Source: Flaccisagitta enflata
Lineage: Eukaryota; Chaetognatha; Sagittoidea; Aphragmophora
Assembly: GCA_965153355.1 (NCBI GenBank)
Contig: OZ231128.1
Location: forward strand, 34,162,001-34,226,000
Reading direction: 5' to 3'
DNA length: 64,000 nucleotides
Position numbers and translations under genes: made by a program. Below, piece by piece: positions 23,326 to 34,108 of the stretch; position 1 is the stretch's first letter, and each line of letters starts with the position of its first letter. The notes under the pieces were generated by a model that did no database searches, had not been told where the DNA came from, and saw only the letters and a list, made by a program, of their open reading frames with translations.

Positions 23326-23753
23326 GGGGTACATTTAGGCCTAAACTGGTTTCAAGCTTTTGCGCCCGTGAAGATGATCTCACAAATATCGCTACTGGCA
23401 CTGCCGACGAGAACGGAGAAGAATGTTAGGCGAGGTAAAAGGCCCCCAGAGAACATGAAAAGTGCCAAAGCATCATAATGTAGAATATTCTTTAAAATGA
23501 AAAAAAAATGGCTGAAAAAAAAGAGGGAAGCTGGGTTAAAATGACTCTGACTCTGTATCATCAATTGCCCAACCATCCGCCAAATTGTATTTTCATCAGC
23601 CAATCAATATCCATCTGGGTTGTCTTTCCCTCCTGATAGATGAACCAACCGGTAAACCTCGAATACAAAAGCTACTGGACGCAAAAGAACAATAAGCAAA
23701 TCTTTTGTTCCACTGGACTTTTTCCCCATTAGTGACCCTCGGATTCTGCATCA

Positions 23754-23756
<3 letters not shown>

Positions 23757-23794
<38 letters not shown>

Positions 23795-23985
23795 TGCTTT
23801 CTCACTAAAAAGGTTTTTCCCTCCAAGGTCATTTCTCTTATTATATAAACGGACATTTTCTTTCCGTCTTTCCTATTTTTCCTCTTCTTTTTCTTTTTCT
23901 TTTTCTTTTTCTTTTTCTTTTTCTTTTTCTTTTTCTCTTTCTTTTTCTTTTTCTTTTTCTTTTTCTTTCTTTTTTTTTCTTTATC
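23757..23985. repeat. (GA)n and (CTTTTT)n tracts
   Basis: GA at 23757-23788 and CTTTTT hexamers at 23880-23985. Confidence 0.93.
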
Positions 23986-24248
23986 AAGTCTGACGGTCAA
24001 GGCAATATCGCCAGCCAACGAAATCATATTCGTAAATTATTATGGACGATTTTACCTTTGCGACGAGTGACCACTTTTTTTACGAGTCACCTTAGGAGCA
24101 ATATGTGAGAGCATGTATAGATTAATTCGGTCAATACATTTCCGGTAAGAAATTGCTGAATTCAAGCCTAGAAACAACATATGGTTGTAAATATAAGTAC
24201 TTGACATTATTGGTGTCATAACACGTAAATACTTTCTTAAACGTGACA

Positions 24249-24425
24249 TTTTTAGTCGCGGTCCGCGACTTTAGAACTTGCCGTTGGTTGGATGGTTGGT
24301 TGGTTGCATGGTCGGTTTGTTGGTTGGTCGGTTGGTTGGTTGGTCTGTTGGGCGGTTGGTGCGTCCATCAAAAGGTTTTCCGCTCCTGCCTGCTCGGTCG
24401 CGACTGAGGGCATACAGCAGATGTC
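24249..24425 (+). mobile_element. H element, decayed
   Basis: TTTTTAGTCGCGGTCCGCGA start, GGTTGGTT/GGTC tract, then CCGCTCCTGCCTGCTCGG. The CCTTG end is not preserved. Confidence 0.65.
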
Positions 24426-24488
24426 GTCTAGACTTGGAAATACGGGGAATTCATATAAGAAAGACAAATGAATATAAAAGATCGATTT

Positions 24489-24565
24489 TGCTACGGAACT
24501 CTACACCCCGCTATGTCGGTTGGTCGGTTGGTCGGTCTCCTACTTACTTTTTCGGCGTTTTTGAG
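24489..24565 (+). mobile_element. H element fragment
   Basis: CGGAACTCTACACCCCGCTA, GGTTGGTCGG tract and TTTTTCGGCGTTTTTGAG as in the long subfamily. Confidence 0.5.
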
Positions 24566-24854
24566 CTTTTTGAGCATATGGGTCCTTCCTAAAGTATAGA
24601 TATTTTGACAAATTGATTGATATTTGAAACATGAAATTATAAAAGGATGCTTTATTGACGATGGGTGTCGGTTGCTAATGACCTTTTCTTTCACATTTTC
24701 ATGTTTTTCCGCTTAAATGAACATCTGAATGAAGGGAAAACGGCATAAACTATAATCTAGTATAACGGCTGGAAATGGCATGTAAATGACCTGTTCTATG
24801 AAAAAAAAAAGATGTGATGGAAAATAGCATAAACCAAAACCCTGTTTAGTGACG

Positions 24855-25070
24855 ATAAGGCCAACACCTTTGTTGTTAAGACCATAAGACTTAAAGACTG
24901 AAAGACCAAAAGACTAAGAGACTAAATGTAAATTGACTTAAATCAACTTTAAATTACTTTAAATAACTTAAAACAGCTTAAAATGGCGTAAAACGACGAA
25001 AAAAGCTAAGCGTCTCCGACCGACGGACCGACGGACCGAGTGGGTTGTAGAGTCGCGTGCACGCGACTAA
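24855..25070 (-). mobile_element. H element (long subfamily), complete
   Basis: AAGGCCAACACCTTTGTTGT, a body of GACTTAAAG/GACTAAAAG motifs, GACCGACGGACC tract, and AGTCGCGTGCACGCGACTAA. The same layout occurs at 44171 and, enlarged, at 30285. Confidence 0.82.
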
Positions 25071-25249
25071 TAAGGCACGGACCATAAGTCAGTCTTGAAG
25101 AGAGTATTGACAGGGAGAAACAGCAGAAATCAATTAAGTAAAATGAAGAGATATAACTAAAAAGAAATAGCCAAAACCAAAACCCTTTTTTAAAATGTTA
25201 TTTTGGGCTGCTTTGCATTTAGCGAAATTTAGCATGAAAAGCAAAGACA

Positions 25250-25300
25250 AGAGAGAGAGAGCGAGAGCGAGAGCGAGAGAGAGAGAGAGAGAGAGAGAAA
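25250..25300. repeat. (GA)n microsatellite with GC interruptions
   Basis: GAGAGCGAGAGCGAGAGC then pure GA. Confidence 0.9.
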
Positions 25301-25347
25301 GGTTGTCCAGTTTTGGGCTATATCGAGTTTAGACTTACTTTCCTGAA

Positions 25348-25690
25348 ACAAGGCCGGATACACGGGCTAAGACGGTGCGCCTGGCGTTATTGATTCTTAG
25401 ATCTCTCCCGAAATCTGTGACACCTATCTTAAGCTCTTTCCACCTAACTGTAGATGAATAGGATAGTGAATAAAATGACGAGAAACTTGAATTCTTAGAC
25501 CTGTCCCAAGCTCTGTCCCAAGTTCTAAGAGATCTAACCGTAGAAAAATATTGAATGAATGAATGAATGAATGAAATGGCGATTAACATGAATGATAAAT
25601 AAGAGGAGTTTTGGAGTGACTGCAAAAATTTTCTGTCATATTTCACTCTAGCGTGACGGACCGACCGACAGACAGAGCTATGGCAAACCA
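25348..25690 (-). mobile_element. H element, atypical
   Basis: ACAAGGCCGGATACACGGGC start, repeated CTGTCCCAAGCTCTGTCCC segments and a short GAAT run inside, then GACGGACCGACCGACAGACA. The terminal hairpin is lost. Confidence 0.5.
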
Positions 25691-25835
25691 AAAAAAGGAA
25701 TTTCTCCAGAGATAAGATCAAGAGAAAGGCAAAAAGGTGGCAAGCTTTATTCATCAATAACTAAGTTACATTCAGCAAGGTCAAGTAAGACAATAATAAA
25801 AAAAACTATACATTGTATAAAAATCATGCTTCCTT

Positions 25836-25841
25836 TTTATT
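25836..25841 (-). terminator. candidate poly(A) signal for the zinc-finger gene
   Basis: AATAAA on the minus strand, about 250 bp after the TAG at 26088 and about 50 bp after the downstream TAA at 25893. Confidence 0.5.
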
Positions 25842-25892
25842 GTGCGTTTTTCTGACATATTTTTTTGCAAATATTTTTTTTCTTTTGAATAC

Positions 25893-26087
25893 TTAGTCAC
25901 ATTTTCCACAATTGTAAATAACGCCTTCGTGTACAGCATCTTTGTGAATTTTGAGATAATCTTTGCTTTTTGTCGTTAAGTCACATGATGAGCAAGTGAA
26001 TTTCATCTCGCTATGTTGGACGTTCACGTGTTCCTTAAGTTGTCTCTTATCAGTCACTGAATAATTACAAATTTCGCAGTTGTACAC
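25893..26087 (-). pseudogene. detached C-terminal zinc fingers, in frame after a TAG
   Basis: This stretch continues the zinc-finger reading frame directly after the stop at 26088-26090. It encodes two complete C2H2 fingers (VYNCEICNYSVTDKRQ.. and FTCSSCDLTTKSKDYL..) and half of a third ending YNCGKCD before TAA. It is the second copy of a 258-bp duplication; in the first copy an AAG codon stands where this copy has TAG. It is probably untranslated unless there is readthrough or the stop is a sequence error. Confidence 0.7.
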
Positions 26088-27971
26088 CTACTTTAAGGTA
26101 CTGTGCGCTCTTTTTATGTGCTGCCGCAAACTGTGCTTTGTCTTGAGCATTTTATCGCAAATCTCACAATTATACCTTACAGCATTGTGTTCGGCATCAA
26201 TGTGAATTTTGAGATAATCTTTACTTTTTGTCGTTAAGTCACATGATGAGCAAGTGAATTTCATCTCGCTATGTTGGACGTTCACGTGTTCCTTAAGTTG
26301 TCTCTTATCAGTCACTGAAAAATTACAAATTTCGCAGTTGTACACCTTTTTAACGGCACTGTGCGCTCTTTTTATGTGCTGCCGCAAACAGTGCTTTGTC
26401 TTGAGCATTTTATCGCAAATCTCACAATCATACCTTACAACATTGTGTTCGGCATCTGTGTGAACTTTGAGGAAGGCCCTTGATTTTGTAGCATAATCAC
26501 AAAGCTGGCAAGTAAATTGTTTTTTCTCGTGTTCCGCGTCGTTATGAATCTGTAAATGTTTTTTTGACTTGGCAACGAAATCGCAAGATAAGCAGGGGTA
26601 TTGTAAATGTTGATGCTTCACTTTGACATGTTGTCTCAAATTGTTGGAAGAGTTGGCCAAAAAGTCGCAAAATTGGCAGTTGTGACGCTTTCCGTTGTGC
26701 TCAACGTCGATGTGATTTTGCAAAACTGATTTGTTTGAAAAAGTCCTGTTACACAATTCACAATTATGTGTCATACCTATATGGGAAAAGATATGGTGTT
26801 GTTTCAATTGTTTGGATGTCATGAATTTTTTTTCACATAAATCACATTTGTAACCACTATTATTGTGTTTAAAATTAATATGTTCTTGTAAAGTCCTCTC
26901 GTATGCGAAGGATGCGATACACAAATCACAATTAAACCGAATCCCAATATGTCTACTGCCGATATGTTTTTTAAGACGCTCCTTTCTATTAGCAACAAAG
27001 TCACATTGCTCACAGTGAAATTGTATCCCCTTGTGTACGGATCTTCTGTGTGCGTAAAGAGCGCTCTTTGTTTTGAAGATTTCATCACAGGTCTTACATG
27101 AATAGCTAGTCTCAGTGTGCATGGTTTCGGTGTGCTGTCTTAAGGTTTGTTTAGATGCAAACGAATTTTCGCAAATTGTACATTTAGGCATATGACGAGT
27201 ATCTGATTCTTGATGCTTGGCCGCAAAGTGTATTTTCAAGCTGGACTCGCGCTTGGTGGTGTAACTGCACATGTCACATTTGTACTGAGGGACTTTGTTG
27301 CTGTGCTTTTCTGTCTCATGCCTTTTCAAAAGGCATTTTGTACTCAATATGGATGGGCAGAGGGAGCATTGGAATTTTTTCTGCAAATCCGTAGGAAGGT
27401 GACGTTGTTTGTGTTTTATGAGAGTTGATAGCGTCCCAAATGATGCCAGACATGTGGGACATTCGAATGGCCTTTCCTTGGTGTGCGTGATTTCGTGAAC
27501 TTTTAAATGTTTACTACTTGGGAATTTCTTTGGACAAAAGTAACACTCATAATTCCTTAGTCCCAAATGAACAGCGTCCACATGTTTTTTCAGAGCATGT
27601 TGCCACTTGGTGGCGTATTCGCAGTTGTCACATTTAAAATCTTTGTCGTCTTTGTGGGACTTGAGGTGGGAAGCTAAGTTTTGAGGACCAGCAAAAAATT
27701 TCGGGCAAAGGGAGCATTTCAATGGCTTGTACTCTGTATGCGTCCGCTCGTGAAGTTTGAGATGATTTGATTGTGAAAACATCTTGTAGCAGAATTGACA
27801 TCGAAATTGTTTATTATGACTTTTCTCGTGAAGTTTGAGACTACTTTTGGAGACGAAACTTTTTTGACAATCGGAGCACTGATATGAACGATCGTTCGTG
27901 TGCATTCGCTCGTGAGAACGCACATTACGAACTTCCTTCCCACAAAATCGACAAGGTTTTGCTTTTGACAT
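26088..27971 (-). CDS. C2H2 zinc-finger protein, 22 fingers
   Basis: Intronless 627-residue frame starting MSKAKPCRFCGKEVRN (A at -3 before the ATG). I count 22 C2H2 fingers, C-x2-C-x12-H-x3..5-H, from about residue 8 to the end, with almost no other domain; no KRAB, SCAN, BTB or ZAD box is seen. Early fingers have TGEKP-like linkers (HTEYKPLKC, HTKERPFEC). From finger 9 on, linkers are longer and variable (AEHNVVRYDCEIC), as in long invertebrate poly-zinc-finger proteins. Likely a nuclear DNA-binding protein; target unknown. The last fingers arose by a 258-bp tandem duplication, and a TAG truncates the second copy. Confidence 0.93.
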   Translation of the reverse strand: MSKAKPCRFCGKEVRNVRSHERMHTNDRSYQCSDCQKSFVSKSSLKLHEKSHNKQFRCQFCYKMFSQSNHLKLHERTHTEYKPLKCSLCPKFFAGPQNLASHLKSHKDDKDFKCDNCEYATKWQHALKKHVDAVHLGLRNYECYFCPKKFPSSKHLKVHEITHTKERPFECPTCLASFGTLSTLIKHKQRHLPTDLQKKFQCSLCPSILSTKCLLKRHETEKHSNKVPQYKCDMCSYTTKRESSLKIHFAAKHQESDTRHMPKCTICENSFASKQTLRQHTETMHTETSYSCKTCDEIFKTKSALYAHRRSVHKGIQFHCEQCDFVANRKERLKKHIGSRHIGIRFNCDLCIASFAYERTLQEHINFKHNNSGYKCDLCEKKFMTSKQLKQHHIFSHIGMTHNCELCNRTFSNKSVLQNHIDVEHNGKRHNCQFCDFLANSSNNLRQHVKVKHQHLQYPCLSCDFVAKSKKHLQIHNDAEHEKKQFTCQLCDYATKSRAFLKVHTDAEHNVVRYDCEICDKMLKTKHCLRQHIKRAHSAVKKVYNCEICNFSVTDKRQLKEHVNVQHSEMKFTCSSCDLTTKSKDYLKIHIDAEHNAVRYNCEICDKMLKTKHSLRQHIKRAHSTLK

Positions 27972-28500
<529 letters not shown>

Positions 28501-28542
28501 AAGACTGACAGACAGATAGACAAACAGACAGACGGACAAAGA

Positions 28543-29130
28543 ACCCAGTCGCCCGAGGGCAATACGTGGTCAGCAATACCCTTTGCCCTACTTTTTGGGC
28601 AGCGGCCCCAAAGGGCCGATGTCCTGTAGAACACAGGGGGGAATTTCCGTACGTCCGTCCGTCCCCCCCCCCCGTTGGCCATCAACGCCTCAAATCTGCC
28701 CTCCCAGCCCTAAATTTAGCCCTCCAGGCCTCAAATCAGCCTTCTAGTCTTCAAATCAGCCCCCCTCCCCCCCGCCTCAAATCTGACCTACAGACCTCAG
28801 ATCTGCCCTCCAGACCTTCAATTAGGCCTCCAAGCATCAAATCAGCCCTCTGTGGCTCAAATTTGCCTTCCAAACCTCAAATCCACTCTCAAAGCCTCAA
28901 TTCTGCCCTCCAGCCTTCAAATATGCCTTCTTTGGCCTGAATCAGTCATCTATTGCCAGAAATATGCCTCCTCAGGACGTATGGAAATTCCCCCTGTGTT
29001 CTACAGGACATCGGCCCTTTGGGGCCGCTGCCCTGCTCTCACTCCACTTCTTCACTGAATCACTCCCAGCAGGGCATCGGGTACCGCTGACCATGTGCGA
29101 TCCTTGGATGACTAGTTATGTTTGTCATGT
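28543..29130. mobile_element. F fold-back element, copy 3 (with both tails)
   Basis: Left tail AGTCGCCCGAGGGCAATACG, GGTCAGCAATACCC, then GGGCAGCGGCCCCAAAGGGC and CCTGTAGAACACAGGGGGGA. The interior is 21-bp units of CTCAAATCTGCCCTCCAG type. The right arm GGGGCCGCTGCCCTGC is followed by the inverse tail GGTACCGCTGACCATGTGCG. A stray partial arm, GCAGGGCAGCGAATGGGACG with GTAGAACACAGGGG, lies just downstream at 29138-29190. Confidence 0.85.
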
Positions 29131-29238
29131 AGGTGATGGTTAGCAGGGCAGCGAATGGGACGATGTCATGTAGAACACAGGGGAACTTCTGCCCAATTGG
29201 GTTTGAGAGCACCATTGAATAACATGGAAAATTGACAA

Positions 29239-29720
29239 ACAGGTCGCCTAAGGACAATATGTGGTCAGTGATACCTGTTGCCCTGCTTTGCATGATTGTG
29301 AATTGGAGTGAGAGGAAGCAGGGCAGCGGCCCCGAAGGGGACAATGTCCTGTTGAACACATGGGGACTTTCGTTTGTCTGTTCGTTTGTCAGTTTGTCCA
29401 TCCATCCGTCTGTCCCCCCCAGGCTCTCTCAGGCCTGAAATCTACCCTCTCAGGCCTAAAATCTGCCCGCTCAGGCCTTGAATCTGTGAGGGCAGATAAA
29501 GGCCTGAGAGGAAAGATTCCAGGCCTGACAAGGCAGATTTTGGGCCTGAGAGGGCAGATTCAAGGCCTGAGCGGGCAGATTTTTGGCCTGAGAGGGAATA
29601 TTTCAGGCCTGAGAGGGCAGATTTCAGGCCTGAGAGAGCTTGGGGGGGGACGGACGAATGGACAAATGAAAGTCCCCATGTGTTCTACAGGACTTTGTCC
29701 CCTTTGGGGCCGCTGCCCAA
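29239..29720. mobile_element. F fold-back element, copy 4
   Basis: Left tail CAGGTCGCCTAAGGACAATA, arm GCAGGGCAGCGGCCCCGAAG. The interior 21-bp units switch from CTCTCAGGCCTGAAATCT to their inverse midway (near 29485), so the whole element is self-complementary. The right arm ends GGGGCCGCTGCCC. Confidence 0.87.
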
Positions 29721-29724
29721 AAAA

Positions 29725-30165
29725 TGAAAATTTGAATAATTTCGATTGGATTGGATTGGTTTGGATTTAATGCTCAATAGTGCAATACACACTTCTACAA
29801 TTTGGTTGTAAATGAGCTGTACAATGTAAGATCACACAACTACCACTGTAGACACAACTACAAAAACCTCTCCTGAGACCACAGGTTATATGCTGTGTTG
29901 GTGGGCATGCCTTATTAGCAGGTGCACTTTAGCAGTGCTCCACTGTATATTTAAAGCACATGCTAAATTCATTGAAAAATATTGATCCTTACTGGTTAAT
30001 TCTTTACTTTTTTATGAAGTTGAAATTTGAATAAACAAATAAACTTTTAAAACCTGACTAAGTGCAAAAAAACGTTTAAAAACTAGTCGCGATTTGGTTT
30101 TTGAGCCCATCCGCGGGTTTTTTTTTTCACCGACTGGGTTCTGATTGCCACTAAGTAAGGTCCCA
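29725..30165. other. no supported gene
   Basis: Unassigned AT-rich sequence between F copy 4 and the long inverted repeat. Confidence 0.4.
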
Positions 30166-30429
30166 CTCATAGGTTTATCGAGTATCTGGGGCCGTTTTCT
30201 GAAGTTTGCTCATTTTCGGGAAATCTCGTACTCCCTTATCACTGAAACAATCTTTAAAAAAGTGGTGACCAAATTGAAGAGTTTTAGTCGCATTATAGCG
30301 ACTCTGCAACCAACTCCGTCACAGCCGGTTGGTGGTCCGTCCGTCGGTCCGTAACACTTTGTTTTTTTTCGTCTTTTTGGGTCGTCTGGAGTTATTTTGA
30401 GTCATTTTTTTGTTGTTTTTGGGAATTAT

Positions 30430-30935
30430 TGGTTGCTTTTTGTCATTTTTGGTCATTTTTGGTCATTTTTGGTCATTTTGGTCATTTTGGTCATTTTGGT
30501 CATTTTGGTCATTTTGGTCATTTTTGGTCATTTTGATCATTTGGTCATTTTTGGTCATTTTTGGCCTTTTCAGCATTTAGTTATTTTTGGTTATTTTGGT
30601 CAGTTTTGTCTTTTGGTCATTTTGGTCATTTTTGGTCATTTTGGTCTGGTCATTTGGTCATTTTAGGTTATTTTATTAATTTTGAAATTTTTAGTAATTT
30701 TTGGTCATTTTTGGTCATTTTTGGTCATTTTTGGTCATTTTTGGTCATTTTTGGTCATTTTGGTCATTTTTGGTCATTTTGGTCATTTTTGGTCATTTTT
30801 GGTCATCTTTGGTCATCTTTGGTCATCTTTGGTCATCTTTGGTCATTTTGGTCATTTTGTTCATTTTTGGTCATTTTTGGCCATTTTGGCCATTTTGGTC
30901 ATTTTGGTCATTTTGGTCATTTTTGGTCATTTTTG
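30430..30935. repeat. 10-bp GGTCATTTTT array
   Basis: GGTCATTTTT and GGTCATTTT units, more than 45 copies, inside the giant H element. Short arrays of the same kind (GTCATTTTAA) occur in the copy at 44171. Confidence 0.93.
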
Positions 30936-31000
30936 GGTAAAGTCTGCTGGTTAAAGTCTGCTGGTGATAGTCTGCTGGTTGAAGTCTGCTGGTTAAAGTC

Positions 31001-31391
31001 CAGGCCTGATTTTAGAGCGAGCCCGCGAGCCCGATGCTCTCTATTTTGCTCTCGGGCTCTCATATTTTGCAAACTCTGAGCCCGGTAGGCTCTCTCTCAT
31101 TGGGATGGATTCAAAGCGCTTTAGCTGATTGAGTGAAATATTTGAAAAATCATCACGTTTTGACTCATTTTTTGATTTATTCACTAACTGAAACATTTTA
31201 ATAGTGGTTATTTATCGTTGTATCATATAATCAGTAGCTGCTATTACAAATCTAGGCTAAAATGATCATTAAGTTTGGTGTAGTGTTTTACCGTATTTTT
31301 ACCGGGCTCAAGGTTTTCCTCTCGGGCTCTGTCAAATTGTGGGGAGCGAGCCCGACTGGCTCAGTCTAAAAAATCACTAAAATCAGGCCTG
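31001..31391. mobile_element. hAT-type MITE (family A), copy 2, 391 bp
   Basis: Same ends and interior as 8155-8535 in inverse orientation. The flanks TTAAAGTC on both sides fit an 8-bp duplication, although the surrounding array also contains this motif repeatedly. It lies in the AAAGTCTGCTGGTT array of the giant H element. Confidence 0.9.
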
Positions 31392-31640
31392 TTAAAGTCT
31401 GCTGGGTAAAGTGAGATGGTTAAAGTCTGCTGGTTTCAATCTGCTGGTTTCAATCTGCTGGTTTAAATCTGCTGGTTTAAGTCTGCTGGTTTAAATCTAA
31501 TAGGTTAAGTCTGCTGGTTAAAGTCGGCTGGTTTAAATCTGCTGGTTTAAGTCTGCTGGTTTAAATCTAATGGTTTAAGTCTGCTGGTCTAATTTTTTAA
31601 GTCTGCTGGATTAAGTTTGCTGGTTAAAATGATATTAAAG
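31392..31640. repeat. 15-bp TTAAAGTCTGCTGG array
   Basis: Continues an array that begins at about 30937, before the hAT insertion. Units vary between TTAAAGTCTGCTGG and TTTAAATCTGCTGG. Confidence 0.88.
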
Positions 31641-31649
31641 ATAAGTATG

Positions 31650-32215
31650 GTTTAAGTCTGGTTTAAGTCTGGTTTAAGTCTCGTTTAAGTATGGTTTAAG
31701 TCTGGTTTAAGACTGGTTCATGTCTGATTTTTGTCTGGTTTAGGTCTGGGTTAGGTCTGGTTAGGTCTGGTGAATGTCTGGTTTTGTCTGGTTTATGTTT
31801 GATTTAGGTCTGGTTTTGGTCTGGTTTTAGTCTGGTTTTGGTTTGGTTCTGGTTTGAGTCTGGTTTTGAGTCTGGTTTGGGTCATGGTTGGAGTCTGGTT
31901 TGAGTCTGGTTTGATTCTGGTTTGAGCCTGGTTTGAGCCTGGTTTGAGCCTGGTTTAAGTCTGGTTTAAGTCTGGTTTAAGTCTGGTTTGAGTCTGGATT
32001 GAGTCTGGTTTTTGAGTCTGGTTTGAGTGGTTTGAGTCTGGTTTGAGTCTGGTTTGAGTCTGGATTGAGTCTGTTTGAGTCTGGTTTGAGTCTGGCATAA
32101 ATCTGGTTTATGTCTGGTTGATGTCTGGTTTATGTCTGATTTAGGTTTGGTTTTGGTCTGGTTTAATTCTGGTTTGAGTCTGGTTTGAGTCTGGTTTGGG
32201 TCTGTTTGGGTTGGA
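31650..32215. repeat. 12-bp GTCTGGTTTGAG array
   Basis: About 45 units with TTAA, TGAG, TTAT and TTGG variants in the last four positions. Confidence 0.9.
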
Positions 32216-32999
32216 TTTTCAAGTCTGATTTTCGATAAAAAGATACAATAAGGAGTCAGGTCAGTTCAGTTATTTTTGTCCTGCACACTTGACTTTACTA
32301 GGTGTTGGCCTTGTTTCGATGCTCTAACTGTTGGAAAGATTTTGGTCGATATTGCCTCCGAAAAATTTCATTTACTCTCAAAGCACGGGAAAAAAGTCAA
32401 ATTTTAATGTCATTTAGGCTATTTCTTTTTGAAAAATTAGGCCACTTCCAAACTGAAAACTGACTTAAAATTCATGAGCAAATCAAACTACTGCTCAAGA
32501 GCTATTCAGTGGTGCAATCGGCATATTCAGATGTTGCTGCATTTAGATTTTACAGAACTTCAAAGATACAAGGGTATGGTCAAATGATGATTTTTCATAC
32601 CCCTGTATCTTTGAAGTTCTGTAAAATCTCAATGCAGCAACCTCTGAACATGCCAATTGCACCACTGAATAGCTCTTGAGCAGCAGTTTGATTTGCTCAT
32701 GAATTTTAAGTCAGTTTTCAGTTTGGAAGTGGCCTAATTTTTCAAAAAGAAATAGCCTAAATGACATTAAAATTTGACTTTTCTCCCCTGCTTTGAGAGT
32801 GAATAAAATTTTTCTGAGGCAATATTGACCAAAATTTTTTCCAGAATCAGAGCATCAAAAACTCTTCGATTTGGTCACCAATTTTTTAGAGATTAGTCAA
32901 TCCAAGGCTGCGGTATAGTGAAAAGTGTGAAAAATGTCCAAATTGACCCCAGATTTCATGCTGCAAAAAAAACCTCTCAAGACCCATCTTTAAAACTCT

Positions 33000-33640
33000 C
33001 TCAAATCTTAACGAAAAAAGATAAAAACATGCGGATTGCACCATTGCACAAAGGGCAGAGATCTGCCTTCTAGTCTTGAAAGTAATTGTTTGAAGAAATC
33101 AGACTCACAACTTCTTCTATTCATTAACAGATGTCATATTTGTTGTTCTCAACAAAAGATCAGTGATTACAATGTAAGAAATCGATGATGAATTCAATGA
33201 CAGGCACCAAAAGCAAGAGAGTACCTGGCTCTTAACATCACCCTTAACTGAGGCAAATCTCTGGTTGGTAGTGCCTTGTTTCTCATTGGTCAGTTTGTGA
33301 GTGTGATGTTATCACCAAGATCTATATTTGACGGCGTCTTCCCTAAAATGGTCACCAATGATTGAGAAAGAGTTGCTTTGCAGCAATTTTTCCATGAGCT
33401 TTTTCTCTTAAAGTGCAGCTAAGTAGCAGGAAAAGATTACATATTTGGATTTGTTATGAGAAGATCTACATATTGGTATAAAGTTTTTGGCGGAAATAGG
33501 CAGGAATAGAATTTTTTTCTCTCTCTATTGAAATATAAGGCAAAATTTATCTTTGGCTTCCAATAAGCTGTACATGGAATGGGATAATTCAGCCACATTA
33601 AATATGCCTCAGTGGCCTAAATCAGCCATATAAGGCGGGA
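33000..33640. other. no supported gene
   Basis: Unassigned sequence between the snapback element and an F half-element. Confidence 0.4.
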
Positions 33641-33805
33641 AATATACCCGCTCAAGACAGACGGAAGGACAGACATGTTGAAATTCATTCCTGTGTTCTA
33701 CAGGACATTGGTCCTCTGATACCGCTGCCCTGCTCTCATTGGATCATTTTCAGCAGGGCATCTGGCACCGCTGGACATGTGCCATGCTTGGATGACTAGT
33801 TAAAG
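33640..33805. mobile_element. F element, right half only
   Basis: GCCTAAATCAGCCATATAAG units, then GTGTTCTACAGGACATTGGT, CCGCTGCCCTGC and the tail GCATCTGGCACCGCTGGACA. The left arm is absent. Confidence 0.6.
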
Positions 33806-34108
33806 GCCATTGTTTGTATAATATGCCTACACTTATGTCCAGCAGAGATAAAGGGAATATGCCAAAAGGGATGCTACATAACCATCCTTAAGAGTGCATG
33901 AACAAGTATTGGTTTTGCCAAATTTTTGAAGCGTGAGCAATGGGAACTTACCCTTCAAAAAATTACAAAAATGACTGACATGTGTAACATGGACGAATGA
34001 ACAAGCCACCACCAAGAATTGGATTGTCAAAGTGTGGTGAAGAAGAGTGGATTTGAAGACAAAACTGACCAAAACAGTGATGAAAATGATGGCAGCGATA
34101 TAAATGTC

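Larger units (their letters stand above)
30285..32313 (+). mobile_element. H element, giant copy (about 2 kb)
   Basis: Begins TTTTAGTCGCATTATAGCGA (hairpin GTCGC..GCGAC), GTCCGTCGGTCC tract, TTTTTTCGTCTTTTTGGGTC. Three expanded arrays follow, then the standard long-subfamily end TTGACTTTACTAGGTGTTGG, CCTTG. Other long copies are only about 220 bp, so the arrays account for nearly all of the extra length. It interrupts one arm of a snapback element and is itself interrupted by a hAT MITE. Confidence 0.8.
30170..32970. mobile_element. long inverted repeat (snapback element) split by a 2-kb H element
   Basis: The core arms 32318-32578 and 32596-32858 are inverse copies of about 260 bp around a loop of about 17 bp; for example TACAGAACTTCAAAGATACA pairs with its inverse near 32605. 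Beyond the right arm, ACTCTTCGATTTGGTCACCA (32861) has its inverse, GTGACCAAATTGAAGAG, not at 32315 but at 30265-30281, upstream of the H element. So the left arm was continuous before H inserted. Similarity becomes weak beyond about 30235 and 32910, so the outer ends are uncertain. Confidence 0.75.
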
